Shown piece by piece: positions 20,107 to 27,907 of a stretch of DNA of 54,856 bases; positions within the stretch are counted from its first letter, which is position 1; the number at the start of each line of letters is the position of its first letter. The notes beneath the pieces were generated by a model. The model did not search any database. It was not told the origin of the DNA and worked only from the letters and a program-made list of their open reading frames with translations. This DNA is from Roseovarius sp. MMSF_3359 (GTDB taxonomy: Bacteria; Pseudomonadota; Alphaproteobacteria; Rhodobacterales; Rhodobacteraceae). A program made the translations under genes and the position numbers. The stretch is taken from NCBI RefSeq assembly GCF_030733385.1, contig NZ_JASHJC010000021.1, positions 1-54,856 on the forward strand, written 5' to 3'.

Positions 20107-21435
20107 GTGGCAAACATCATTGGAAGCAAATGGGGATCAAGCACATTGGGAACGGCCGGAGGCACCGTTACCTGGAGCCTGGCGGACGCGGGTGAAGACA
20201 TTTCGCGGTTCAATGTCGTGACGAAGACATCGACCACGGGTGATACGTTTCTGGACTATGATTTCGCGCAGGTGATCGCCGATGCTTTCGCCGAATGGTC
20301 GAAGCATGGCGATATCGAGTTTCAGCAGATCGAGGACCAGGGCGGAGCGGCCGGTGTCGGGCGCGATGCCGATATCCGTATCTTCTTTGGTGCGATCCCG
20401 GGCGGCACGGCGGGCTATGCCTTCTATCCGTCGATCTATGCGCCCATCGGTGGCGATATCCTGCTGGACACGCTGGGGCGGTTCAATACGGATCCGTTGC
20501 TCTTTGCGAGTGTCGTGCTGCATGAAATCGGTCATGCCCTCGGGTTGGGTCACGTCTCTGAGAATTCGATCATGACACCACGGGTCCGGAAGATCGGCCT
20601 GCAGCAGGACGATATAGATGGGATCATCGAGATCTATGGCCCGCAGGACGCCCAACAACCTGAACCCGATCCACAACCTGATCCGCAACCGGCCCCCGAC
20701 CCGCAGCCGGAGCCGGACCCGCAGCCGGAACCCGAACAGGAACACGAGCATGAGCATGAGCATGAGCATGAGCATGAGCATGAGCATGAGCATGAGCATG
20801 AGCATGAGAATCCTATCGTACCGACCCTGTCAGGCAACGATGGTCACAACCGGCTTGTCGGAACCCGAGGGGACGATGTAATCGACGGCCTTGGCGGCAA
20901 CGATGTGGTCATTGGCGGCAATGGTGCCGACATGATGATGGGCGGCGACGGGCGCGACAGCATTTATGGCGGTCGGGGTTTCGACGTCCTGTCCGGCGGC
21001 GATGACAACGACATGCTGCGTGGCAATGGCGGTGACGATCATCTGTGGGGCGACATTGGCGCCGACAAGCTCCTTGGCGGGCGTGGCAACGACATGCTCG
21101 ATGGTGGCGATGGAGACGACAACATCATCGGCAGCGCGGGCAGTGATACCCTGGTTGGCGGCGCGGGTGATGACCGGCTCAAGGGCGGCAGTTGGGGTGA
21201 CACATTCGTCTTTGCCGATGGGCATGGATCAGATGTGATCCTTGATTTCAACGTCGCCAGCGCGATGGAGGTGATCGACCTGTCAAGCCTCACGACCCTG
21301 AACAACTTCGACCAGGTGCTCGACGCGGCCACGCAGACGGGCGGCAATGTCGAAATCACAACCGGCGATGACAGCGCAATCCTCCTGCGCGGGATCAATC
21401 TTGCGAGCTTGAGCGCAGACGAATTTCTGTTTTGA
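20107..21435 (+). CDS. secreted RTX metalloprotease with His-Glu repeat linker
   Basis: A 442-aa putative type I-secreted zinc protease. The catalytic domain (about 1-180) contains HEIGHALGLGH (139-149) and a Met-turn SIMTPRV (154-160), the metzincin (matrixin/serralysin) signature. A linker follows of Pro-Glu/Asp-Pro-Gln repeats (185-210) and then E(HE)11 (212-234). RTX nonapeptide repeats (GGxGxDxxx, about 240-375) would bind calcium after export. The C-terminus is the usual uncleaved T1SS signal region. There is no N-terminal signal peptide. GTG at 20107 with an upstream GAGG is preferred; an ATG at 20008 is possible. No T1SS genes are adjacent. Confidence 0.85.
   Translation: MANIIGSKWGSSTLGTAGGTVTWSLADAGEDISRFNVVTKTSTTGDTFLDYDFAQVIADAFAEWSKHGDIEFQQIEDQGGAAGVGRDADIRIFFGAIPGGTAGYAFYPSIYAPIGGDILLDTLGRFNTDPLLFASVVLHEIGHALGLGHVSENSIMTPRVRKIGLQQDDIDGIIEIYGPQDAQQPEPDPQPDPQPAPDPQPEPDPQPEPEQEHEHEHEHEHEHEHEHEHEHEHENPIVPTLSGNDGHNRLVGTRGDDVIDGLGGNDVVIGGNGADMMMGGDGRDSIYGGRGFDVLSGGDDNDMLRGNGGDDHLWGDIGADKLLGGRGNDMLDGGDGDDNIIGSAGSDTLVGGAGDDRLKGGSWGDTFVFADGHGSDVILDFNVASAMEVIDLSSLTTLNNFDQVLDAATQTGGNVEITTGDDSAILLRGINLASLSADEFLF
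20746..20808 (+). repeat. hexanucleotide tandem repeat (GAGCAT)n
   Basis: Ten perfect GAGCAT units plus a closing GAG, encoding alternating Glu-His inside the RTX protease. The unit is six bases, so unit gain or loss keeps the frame and would change only linker length. The near-perfect DNA identity, with no synonymous change across 63 bases, suggests recent slippage expansion. Confidence 0.95.
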
Positions 21436-21493
21436 AATCTGGTGATCGGCGCGTCCCTCGCCACCCGTTGGACGACGACCAGCCCACCCACCG

Positions 21494-21526
21494 AAGCCCC
21501 GGCGAAAACTGCCGGGGCTTTGCTTT
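21494..21526 (+). terminator. Rho-independent terminator of the RTX protease gene
   Basis: A 10-bp perfect stem, AAGCCCCGGC (21494-21503) with GCCGGGGCTT (21511-21520), 7-nt loop, followed by a T-rich TTGCTTT-type tail. It lies 58 bases after the protease stop codon and upstream of the FNR-type box of the cytochrome gene. Confidence 0.85.
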
Positions 21527-21547
21527 GCGCAACGCGCCCCCGGGGTC

Positions 21548-21561
21548 TTGACCAAGATCAA
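21548..21561 (+). promoter_or_regulatory. FNR/NNR-type box upstream of cytochrome c
   Basis: TTGACCAAGATCAA matches the TTGA(C/T)-N4-(A/G)TCAA consensus perfectly. A TTAAGG -10-like hexamer (21583-21588) follows at 21 bases, compatible with class II activation. The only downstream gene is the soluble cytochrome c at 21796, which leaves a leader of about 200 bases. That leader contains no convincing gene. Confidence 0.7.
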
Positions 21562-21795
21562 GTCGCGCGCGGTGCACAGGGGTTAAGGTTTTCGGATGAA
21601 CGGTGATGTTCCATCTGTTTTGCCCGCCGGTTTCCGCCGAAGCGGCCCCCTTGGGAGTGCTGCCGCCGTCGGGCGGGATCAGGAACGCGCCGTTTGTTGC
21701 CAATTGCCCGCCGCGGCCCATATTGAAAGGCCATTGCCGGGGCAACGCCAGACCGTACCCACCGCATAGCTGACCTGACAGAAGGAGATCCCACC

Positions 21796-22176
21796 ATGTT
21801 CAGACAAATCTTAGCCGCCGCCACGTTGGTTGGTGCCATGACCGCGCCCGCCTTGGCTGAAGGTGACGCCGAAGCAGGCGAAAAGGTATTCAAGAAGTGC
21901 AAGGCCTGCCATGCGGTGGGCGACAAGGCCAAGAACAAGGTCGGCCCCATCCTCAACGGAATTGTCGGCGCACCTGCCGGTCAGGTCGAGGGGTTCAAGT
22001 ATTCCGACGCTCTGATGGAGATGGCCGAAGGCGGATTGGTCTGGGATGAGGCATCCCTCTCTGCGTTTCTGACCAAGCCCAAGGATTTCATGAAAGGCAC
22101 CAAGATGTCCTTTGCCGGGCTCAGGAAAGAAAAAGATCTCGCCAACGTCATCGCCTATCTGGCGACCTTCGAGTAG
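21796..22176 (+). CDS. soluble periplasmic cytochrome c (c2/c550 type)
   Basis: A 126-aa class I c-type cytochrome. The signal peptide is cleaved near ALA/EGD (residue 21). Heme attachment is at CKACH (Cys35, Cys38, His39). KVGPILNGIVGAPAGQVEGFKYSDA and the axial Met in KGTKMSFAGL are typical of cytochrome c2/c550. These shuttle electrons from bc1 to terminal oxidases and to cytochrome cd1 nitrite reductase. The perfect FNR-type box upstream and the location beside the nir cluster suggest it serves NirS. A strong AGAAGGAG ribosome site precedes the ATG. Confidence 0.9.
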   Translation: MFRQILAAATLVGAMTAPALAEGDAEAGEKVFKKCKACHAVGDKAKNKVGPILNGIVGAPAGQVEGFKYSDALMEMAEGGLVWDEASLSAFLTKPKDFMKGTKMSFAGLRKEKDLANVIAYLATFE

Positions 22177-22210
22177 CGGACACAAAACAGCCAGCTTCGC
22201 CAGATAGGCG
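22152..22210. repeat. 14-bp inverted repeat across the cytochrome c stop
   Basis: CGCCTATCTGGCGA at 22152-22165 (inside the last codons) is the exact reverse complement of TCGCCAGATAGGCG at 22197-22210. The 31-nt loop contains the stop codon. It may act as a terminator or mRNA-stabilising structure between the convergent cytochrome and nir transcripts. Confidence 0.6.
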
Positions 22211-22277
22211 GGGCCGGCAAAAAGGCGGCTCAACGATCCGGTGCCTTGGCCATCCGGACGAAGGGTGGACGATTGGC

Positions 22278-22532
22278 TTAGCGCCCGTCGGCCTCATCCA
22301 TGAGCTGTCGGACCCAACGGGTGACCAGCCAGTTTACCGGAAAGCTGAGCGGCACAGCCCAGATCAATGCCTGAACCGGCGACAGCGCCGGCCAACCTAT
22401 GGCCTGTGCCATCAGGCCAAGCATAAAGAGGTTGATGGCAACGGCGCCTGCGCTGAAAACCCACAAAATCAGGTAGAGCTTGCCAAAGGCGATCGGTTCC
22501 GGCGGGGAAGGCATGTCAGCCGAACCGCTCAT
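22278..22532 (-). CDS. small two-helix membrane protein at end of nir operon
   Basis: An 84-aa protein of unknown function with two hydrophobic helices (about 18-45 and 50-72) and a basic/acidic C-terminal tail (RWVRQLMDEADGR). Its ATG overlaps the stop of the chelatase-like gene (ATGA), so it is the last cistron of the leftward nirS operon. It could be a small subunit or anchor related to nitrite or heme d1 metabolism; nothing in the sequence fixes the role. Confidence 0.7.
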   Translation of the reverse strand: MSGSADMPSPPEPIAFGKLYLILWVFSAGAVAINLFMLGLMAQAIGWPALSPVQALIWAVPLSFPVNWLVTRWVRQLMDEADGR

Positions 22533-23239
22533 GCCGCCGCCTGCGCTCGGGCTGCCTTGCGCAGGCTCCCGGCGATGAAAGCCGGGATCGTGTCGAATGT
22601 GCCGATGGGCGCCAGCAGCGGCCCTTTGACATCCGCCACCTTCAGCGCGTCGGTCACGTCGTCTTTGACATGGCCGCCCAAGGCCGCAAAGAACGGCAGG
22701 CAGAGCGCCTGTTCGGGGCAGTCCATCGCGATATCCCCGAAAAAGGGGGCTTCTTCGATATATCCGGTCTGCACATTGCCGAAATCAATCCCGGTGCAGA
22801 GGTTTTCAACGAAAGCCTCGGTTGCCTGCTTGGAATTCGGGCTGCGCCCCGACCCGTGCGACGCCACCAAAAGATGCGTCTCGGGCGCAGCCCAACCGCG
22901 CGCCGCCAATTCTGCGTTCAGGGCATCGACCACGAGAGCGGGCAGGCCCGGCTCGACCCCGAGCGGCGACAGGATATGGGCGGGCGCGCCAGCCAGCCGT
23001 TTCGGCAGGGCCGAGCGGACAAACCAGCCGTCGGTCATGAAGAGCGGATAGATGAACGGCACGCCCTCGGCCCCGGCCATGGCTGCATCCAGGGCGCCGG
23101 GATTTGCCAATGTGGCGCTGCCGATTTGCCAATCGGGCAGGTTTGCGGCCACCTGCGCCGCCAGGGCCGAAAGGTCGGCCTCGGCCGGGAGCGGCTCGGA
23201 GGGTTGTCCGTGGCTTACGATGATGGCGGAGCGTTTAAT
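22529..23239 (-). CDS. CbiX/SirB-like sirohydrochlorin chelatase homologue
   Basis: A 236-aa protein with two chelatase half-motifs: IIVSHGQP near the N-terminus and LLVASHGSGRS at mid-protein, as in long CbiX/SirB. These insert Co2+ or Fe2+ into sirohydrochlorin. In a heme d1 operon, iron insertion to siroheme is the expected step between the NirE product and the NirDLGH decarboxylases. The start is unusual. The homologous N-terminus begins at ATT (23239), which overlaps the nirN stop as ATTAA, with GGAGGG 8 bases upstream. No ATG, GTG or TTG fits without a long overlap into nirN. Confidence 0.75.
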   Translation of the reverse strand: MKRSAIIVSHGQPSEPLPAEADLSALAAQVAANLPDWQIGSATLANPGALDAAMAGAEGVPFIYPLFMTDGWFVRSALPKRLAGAPAHILSPLGVEPGLPALVVDALNAELAARGWAAPETHLLVASHGSGRSPNSKQATEAFVENLCTGIDFGNVQTGYIEEAPFFGDIAMDCPEQALCLPFFAALGGHVKDDVTDALKVADVKGPLLAPIGTFDTIPAFIAGSLRKAARAQAAA

Positions 23240-24779
23240 GGCTGGTGCCCTCCGAAAAAGTGATCTTGTTGAAGACGTTATACTTGCCCGAAGGCTTACG
23301 CATCGGCAAGCGCCTGATTTCCTCAAGCGTCCAGGCATCATAGACAATGACGGCGCCCTCATCCTCCCAAACCGACACCAAGGCGCGGCTGCCATCTCGG
23401 GTAAACTCCACATGCGCCACCGTCGCGCCTGGTTCGGGGCGCAGTGTCTTGACCACTTCAAGTGTCTGTTTGTCGATCACATGCATCACGTCGCGATTGG
23501 GCCCAAAGAAAACGTCCGCCCATATATAGGGCGACTTTTCATGACTTCTGAGAAAAAATCCGGGGCCGTCGGTGTCGATGGTTTTGAGCACACGCCAGTC
23601 ATCGGTGTCGATCACCGAAAGCCGACCCTCTTTCAGATGCGGCGTGGCCATGACCCTGCGCCCGTCCAGCTCCCACGAAATACCCGAACCAAGATGCGGC
23701 ATCCCCGGCAGCGGCAATTCCGCTATCTCGCGCCCGACATTGAGGTTGACGACAACGCCCCGCGCCCCATCGCGTGCCGCCCCGATCAGGTGGCGATAGT
23801 CGTCAGTGAAGAAAAAATCGTCCAACGGTTCGGCAATCTCGATCCGGCGGCGCGCGAAAAGACCCTCGGAGGAAGGTATCGCCTCGACCATATCCTTTTC
23901 GCGGCTATGGATGAACCCCTCATAAACCGGATCGGCATCGGGATCTGTCGCCACCTCCCATATCTCTGGCGCGTCCTTGAGCGCGAGGATAAAGCTGTCC
24001 CGTTGCGGCGCCTGATAAACCGCCGAGACCCGGCTATGCACGCCGGACTTTGACACCACCGGCATCACCCGCTCGATGCTCAGGTCCTCGGTCGACAGAA
24101 GCGTCAATGTCATTGGCAGGTAATTGGCCACGGCGAGGTGCCTGCCATCCCGGCTCATCGCGATGTTGCGGCTGCTGAGGCCCGCGCGAACCCGCCCCAC
24201 CTGCTGCAACGCCCAGATATCGTATTTCTGCACCCAGCCATCGCGCGACATGATGAACACATAGCGCCCATCGGGCGTGAATTTCGGTCCGCCATGGACG
24301 GCAAACGGCGTTTCGAACCGGTCAAGCACCTCGAACGTGTCACCATCCAGAACGCTGACGTGATGGTCGCCGGTCTCCACCACAAGCGTGATATTCATCG
24401 GATCGGCATCGAAAACCGGCGCAGCGGCGGGCGTGTAGCCGGGATCGAGCCACCGGGTTTCGGCGATCTGATCGGGGGTCCAGTCCGGGACCTCCGCCAG
24501 TGGGGTTTTGAGATAGGCGGCCAGGTCGGTGATCGCACCGGCGTCGAGCGCGTCACCAAATCCCGGCATCTGCGTGGCCACGCGACCATTGGCGATCACG
24601 TTTTCCAGGTTGGGACCGCGCATGCGCTTCAACGTCTCGGGGATGAGCGCCGGCCCTGCCCCGCCAAGACGGTCCGCGCCGTGGCAGTCGGCACAGAGCG
24701 TCGCGTAGGTCTCCGCCGGATCGGCCACAGCACCGGTGGCCAGAAACAGAAGGCTAGAAAAAACGATGCGCCGGATCAT
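23235..24779 (-). CDS. nirN: NirN, cytochrome cd1-like dihydro-heme d1 dehydrogenase
   Basis: A 514-aa periplasmic protein. It has a signal peptide (cleavage near AVA/DPA), a small cytochrome c domain (CADCH, Cys29-Cys32-His33) and an eight-bladed d1-type propeller related to NirS. NirN catalyses the last step of heme d1 synthesis, introducing the acrylate double bond. It is distinguished from NirS by the short N-terminus and by its place at the end of the nir biosynthetic genes. The ATG lies inside the nirJ 3' end (26-bp overlap). Confidence 0.92.
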   Translation of the reverse strand: MIRRIVFSSLLFLATGAVADPAETYATLCADCHGADRLGGAGPALIPETLKRMRGPNLENVIANGRVATQMPGFGDALDAGAITDLAAYLKTPLAEVPDWTPDQIAETRWLDPGYTPAAAPVFDADPMNITLVVETGDHHVSVLDGDTFEVLDRFETPFAVHGGPKFTPDGRYVFIMSRDGWVQKYDIWALQQVGRVRAGLSSRNIAMSRDGRHLAVANYLPMTLTLLSTEDLSIERVMPVVSKSGVHSRVSAVYQAPQRDSFILALKDAPEIWEVATDPDADPVYEGFIHSREKDMVEAIPSSEGLFARRRIEIAEPLDDFFFTDDYRHLIGAARDGARGVVVNLNVGREIAELPLPGMPHLGSGISWELDGRRVMATPHLKEGRLSVIDTDDWRVLKTIDTDGPGFFLRSHEKSPYIWADVFFGPNRDVMHVIDKQTLEVVKTLRPEPGATVAHVEFTRDGSRALVSVWEDEGAVIVYDAWTLEEIRRLPMRKPSGKYNVFNKITFSEGTSH

Positions 24780-25974
24780 GTTTCTTTCCCCTGAAGGGTG
24801 TGACGGTCAGGCGGTCCGCTTCGGCCACGCCGATCTCGGCATTGCTGAGATAGCAGGCCGGATCTTCAGCCCAGGGATCGCCGGTCAGTTGCAGCGCGCG
24901 GATACGCGTGTTGCCACCGCAGACCGATTGGAACGCACAGGCGCCACAACGCCCCTTGAGCGGCCGTGGGCGCAGGCGCAACTGCGCCAGCATCGGGTCA
25001 TGGCCGGTCCAAAGCTCGGAAAACGGCGTGTCCTTGACGCTGCCCACGGTGTAATCGGACCAATAGGTGTCGGGATGCACCTTGCCCTGCGTGTCGATAT
25101 TGGCCACGCCCAGCCCCGAGGAATTGCCACCCCAGGCTTCAAGGTGATCGGTGAGGTTGTCGATCAGATCGGCGTTGAACCGCGCCAGCGCCCAGTTGAG
25201 CATATAGACGGCATCAGCGTCGTTATTGCCGGTCACGATGTCGAGCGGTCGGTTTTCTCGCACCCCAGCCCAGGCCCGGTCGATCAGTAGGTCAAGCGCC
25301 GCGCGGGTGTGATCGTGGACCGCATCCTCGCCCCGGTTCTTGTCCCCCCTGCCTGCGTAGACCAAGTGTGAGAGGTAAAACTTGTCGACGCCTTCGTCGT
25401 CACAAAGCTGCAGGAGATCGGCCAGTTGCTCGGCATTGTCTCGCGTCAAGGTAAAGCGCAGGCCAACCTTGATACCGCGCGTCTTGCAGGCCCGCACCCC
25501 GCGCAGGGCTTCGTCAAAAGCGCCATCGACACCACGGAACCAGTCATTTGTGGCCCCGATCCCGTCGATGGAAATGCCCACATATTGAAACCCGATATCG
25601 GCGATGCGGTCGGCATTTTCGCCGTGGATCTTGGTGCCATTGGTGCTGAGCGCGAGATAGCGGATTTTCTCCATCCTGCGCGCGGCCTCGGCGATCTCGA
25701 AGAAGTCGAACCGGTCGAGCGGCTCCCCCCCGGAGAGGATCAATGCGGGAACGCCAAAATTGCCGATATCTTCCAGCGTATCCATCGCCTGTTCATGGCT
25801 CAGCTCCCCCGGAAACTGCACGTCGGCCGACACCGTGTAACAATGCCGGCAGCGCAGATTGCAGCGCCGCGTAAGGTTCCAGATCACCACCGGCTTGACC
25901 GGTCCTGATCCACGCCGCCGGCGCACGGGGGTGGGATGCGCAAGCTGGTGCATGTATTCGCTCATGCGGAACAT
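24754..25974 (-). CDS. nirJ: NirJ, heme d1 biosynthesis radical SAM protein
   Basis: A 406-aa radical SAM enzyme. The [4Fe-4S] motif is CNLRCRHC (Cys38, Cys42, Cys45) within [16 protein letters not shown], and the SPASM-like C-terminal cluster includes [12 protein letters not shown]. NirJ acts on didecarboxysiroheme (12,18-didecarboxysiroheme) to remove propionates and allow the keto groups of heme d1. Length and motif spacing are standard. It lies four bases after nirH and is followed by overlapping nirN. Confidence 0.95.
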   Translation of the reverse strand: MFRMSEYMHQLAHPTPVRRRRGSGPVKPVVIWNLTRRCNLRCRHCYTVSADVQFPGELSHEQAMDTLEDIGNFGVPALILSGGEPLDRFDFFEIAEAARRMEKIRYLALSTNGTKIHGENADRIADIGFQYVGISIDGIGATNDWFRGVDGAFDEALRGVRACKTRGIKVGLRFTLTRDNAEQLADLLQLCDDEGVDKFYLSHLVYAGRGDKNRGEDAVHDHTRAALDLLIDRAWAGVRENRPLDIVTGNNDADAVYMLNWALARFNADLIDNLTDHLEAWGGNSSGLGVANIDTQGKVHPDTYWSDYTVGSVKDTPFSELWTGHDPMLAQLRLRPRPLKGRCGACAFQSVCGGNTRIRALQLTGDPWAEDPACYLSNAEIGVAEADRLTVTPFRGKKHDPAHRFF

Positions 25975-25978
25975 CGGT

Positions 25979-26467
25979 TCAGCCTTTCCCGGAGCGCAGA
26001 CGCAGCCCCGTCTTCTTCAGAATGCGGGTGGAGTAAAGGATGTCATGACCGGCGCAGGCATCGCCCAGCAAATCGGCCACTTGCAGGCGCAAGGCTTCGA
26101 CCTCCTCTCGGGAGGTGCCGTGCAACATCGCGAACAGGTTATAGGGCCATTCCGGCAGGGCACGGGGCCGCTCGTAACAGTGGCTGACAAACGCCAGGTC
26201 ACCCACCTTCTGACCCAACTCCGCCACCTGCGCATCGTCGACATCCCAAACCGACATGCCATTGGCCGTCATGCCAAGCGCATAGTGGTTGGGCGCGACG
26301 GCAATGCGACGGATGATGCCGCTGGCCTGCATGGCGCGCAGGCGATCGCACAGCACGCCTTCGGTCATCCCAAGATCGGCGGCAATGGCCGCATAGGGGT
26401 GCGGCACCAGCGGCAGGCCGGATTGCGTGGCGGCGATGATCGCACGATCGGTGGCATCAAGCGTCAT
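25979..26467 (-). CDS. nirH: NirH, siroheme decarboxylase subunit
   Basis: A 162-aa protein of the AsnC/Lrp-related siroheme decarboxylase family. It has an N-terminal winged-helix-like part ([31 protein letters not shown]) and a C-terminal ferredoxin-like domain with the YERP and WPYN signature. With NirDL and NirG it forms the complex that decarboxylates siroheme to didecarboxysiroheme. The ATG at 26467 overlaps the nirG stop (ATGA); the longer upstream frame is discarded. Confidence 0.9.
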   Translation of the reverse strand: MTLDATDRAIIAATQSGLPLVPHPYAAIAADLGMTEGVLCDRLRAMQASGIIRRIAVAPNHYALGMTANGMSVWDVDDAQVAELGQKVGDLAFVSHCYERPRALPEWPYNLFAMLHGTSREEVEALRLQVADLLGDACAGHDILYSTRILKKTGLRLRSGKG

Positions 26468-26913
26468 GCGGCCACCCGAAATCTGATGAAAAACTCTTGC
26501 AGCTTGGGGAAAAGCAGGACGCGATGCCCGGTTTCGACTTCGATCCTGCGCGCAACCTCTTCGATCCCTTCCTTGGTCTCGGTCGCCAGGACGAACCACA
26601 TGTTGAGGCGGTGCGTTCGCTCGTAATTATGGGCCACCTCCGGATGCGCGTTGACTTTCGCGGTCACGGCATCGAATTCGCCAGGTGGGATGGCCATGGC
26701 GCACAGGCAGAACGCACCCCCCATCGCCGCGGCATCGTAGAACGGGCCGAAACGGGTGATGACCCGGGCGGTTTTCATCGCCTCAAGCCGCGCAATCAGG
26801 TCAGTTTCGGTTATGCCCAGATCAGCAGCCACGACGGCAAAGGGTGCCGGGTCAATCGGAAACCCTTCCTGCAACTGGTTGAGGATGGCGCGGTCTGTGG
26901 CGTCAAGGATCAT
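26464..26913 (-). CDS. nirG: NirG, siroheme decarboxylase subunit
   Basis: A 149-aa paralogue of NirH and of each half of NirDL. It starts [21 protein letters not shown] and has the HNYERTH.LNMWFV motif in its second domain. It is part of the multisubunit siroheme decarboxylase of heme d1 synthesis. The ATG at 26913 overlaps the nirDL stop (ATGA). Distinguishing NirG from NirL in such paralogues relies mainly on gene order, which matches nirSECFDLGHJN. Confidence 0.88.
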   Translation of the reverse strand: MILDATDRAILNQLQEGFPIDPAPFAVVAADLGITETDLIARLEAMKTARVITRFGPFYDAAAMGGAFCLCAMAIPPGEFDAVTAKVNAHPEVAHNYERTHRLNMWFVLATETKEGIEEVARRIEVETGHRVLLFPKLQEFFIRFRVAA

Positions 26914-27902
26914 GCGACAGTCCTTTCCGGCGCCGCGACGAGCGCACCCATTTGCTTGAAGCACCTTATTGAAAACAACGGCTTATGCGGGGTGTTTCGA
27001 AACTCCGGCAGGGCACAGACACGATCCAGCACATCGAGCGCCTCGGCACGGGAGCGGGCGTGGATCATCGAATAGAGCCGGTAGGGCCAGATCCCCGCCA
27101 CCGGTCTGCGCTCGTAACACAGCGTAATGCCCGGATGCGCCGCCAGAAGCGGGCCGGCATGGGTGATCGCCTCATGCGGCATGTCCCAGACAACCATCGC
27201 ATTGGCCCGCCACCCCAGCGCCCGGTGCCTGACGATCACGCCCAGACGCGAGATGATCCTCGCCGCGACAAGCGCCCGGATACGCCCGATCAGGTGATCT
27301 TCGCCAAGCCCCAGATCCGCCGCCAAATCGGCATAGGGCCGCTCGGACAGGGGCAATCCGTTGGTCAGCGCCTGCAGGATCGGGCGATCTGCATCTTCGA
27401 AAGCGGCGCAATCGACCCGCCGCGCAACGGGCGGTGGCAAGGCCTCGCCCCGCAGCGCAAAACCCAGATCGACGTTGAAGGGCCGCACCAGCCGCAAATC
27501 AAGCACCCGCAGCCCGCTGGCCGCTTCGATCCCGGCGAGGGTTGCGTCCACATGGGCCCGGTCCGGCCCGGTCACGACAAACCACAGGTTCCAGTCATCT
27601 TCACGCAAGTAGGAGTGATTGACCCCGGGAAACCGTTCGATGATCCGGGCGACCTCTTCGATCCGGGTCTCCGGCGCGGCGATGGCGGCAAGCGTGCTGG
27701 CCGATACCGTATTGGGCGCACAGGTTGCCCCGACGCGGGTCACCCGACCGGTGGCGCAGAACTGCCGTAGCTTGGCAACCACCTGGCTCGCCGGAATGCC
27801 CAGCGCCCCGGCCAGCACATCGAAGGGGCGTGGGACAATCGGGAAATCGCGCTGCCAGTCGTCAAGCAGGGCCTGGTCCACGGGATCGCTTATACCGTCC
27901 AT
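26910..27902 (-). CDS. nirDL: NirDL fusion, siroheme decarboxylase
   Basis: A 330-aa protein with two tandem copies of the AsnC-like decarboxylase module, residues about 1-155 (NHSYLREDDWNLWFVV) and 165-320 (LCYERRPVAGIWPYRLYSMIHAR). It corresponds to NirD and NirL, which are separate genes in pseudomonads but fused in several denitrifiers. It removes the acetate carboxyls at C12 and C18 of siroheme. It begins five bases after the nirF stop. Confidence 0.92.
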   Translation of the reverse strand: MDGISDPVDQALLDDWQRDFPIVPRPFDVLAGALGIPASQVVAKLRQFCATGRVTRVGATCAPNTVSASTLAAIAAPETRIEEVARIIERFPGVNHSYLREDDWNLWFVVTGPDRAHVDATLAGIEAASGLRVLDLRLVRPFNVDLGFALRGEALPPPVARRVDCAAFEDADRPILQALTNGLPLSERPYADLAADLGLGEDHLIGRIRALVAARIISRLGVIVRHRALGWRANAMVVWDMPHEAITHAGPLLAAHPGITLCYERRPVAGIWPYRLYSMIHARSRAEALDVLDRVCALPEFRNTPHKPLFSIRCFKQMGALVAAPERTVA

Positions 27903-27907
27903 ATCCG

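Noticed and set aside
20740..20808. Possible CRISPR-like array
   Set aside because: It is a six-base in-frame tandem repeat without spacers, inside a coding gene.
21596..21769. 57-codon ORF in the cytochrome c leader
   Set aside because: It has no ribosome site and a non-coding-looking composition; it is kept only as part of the leader observation.
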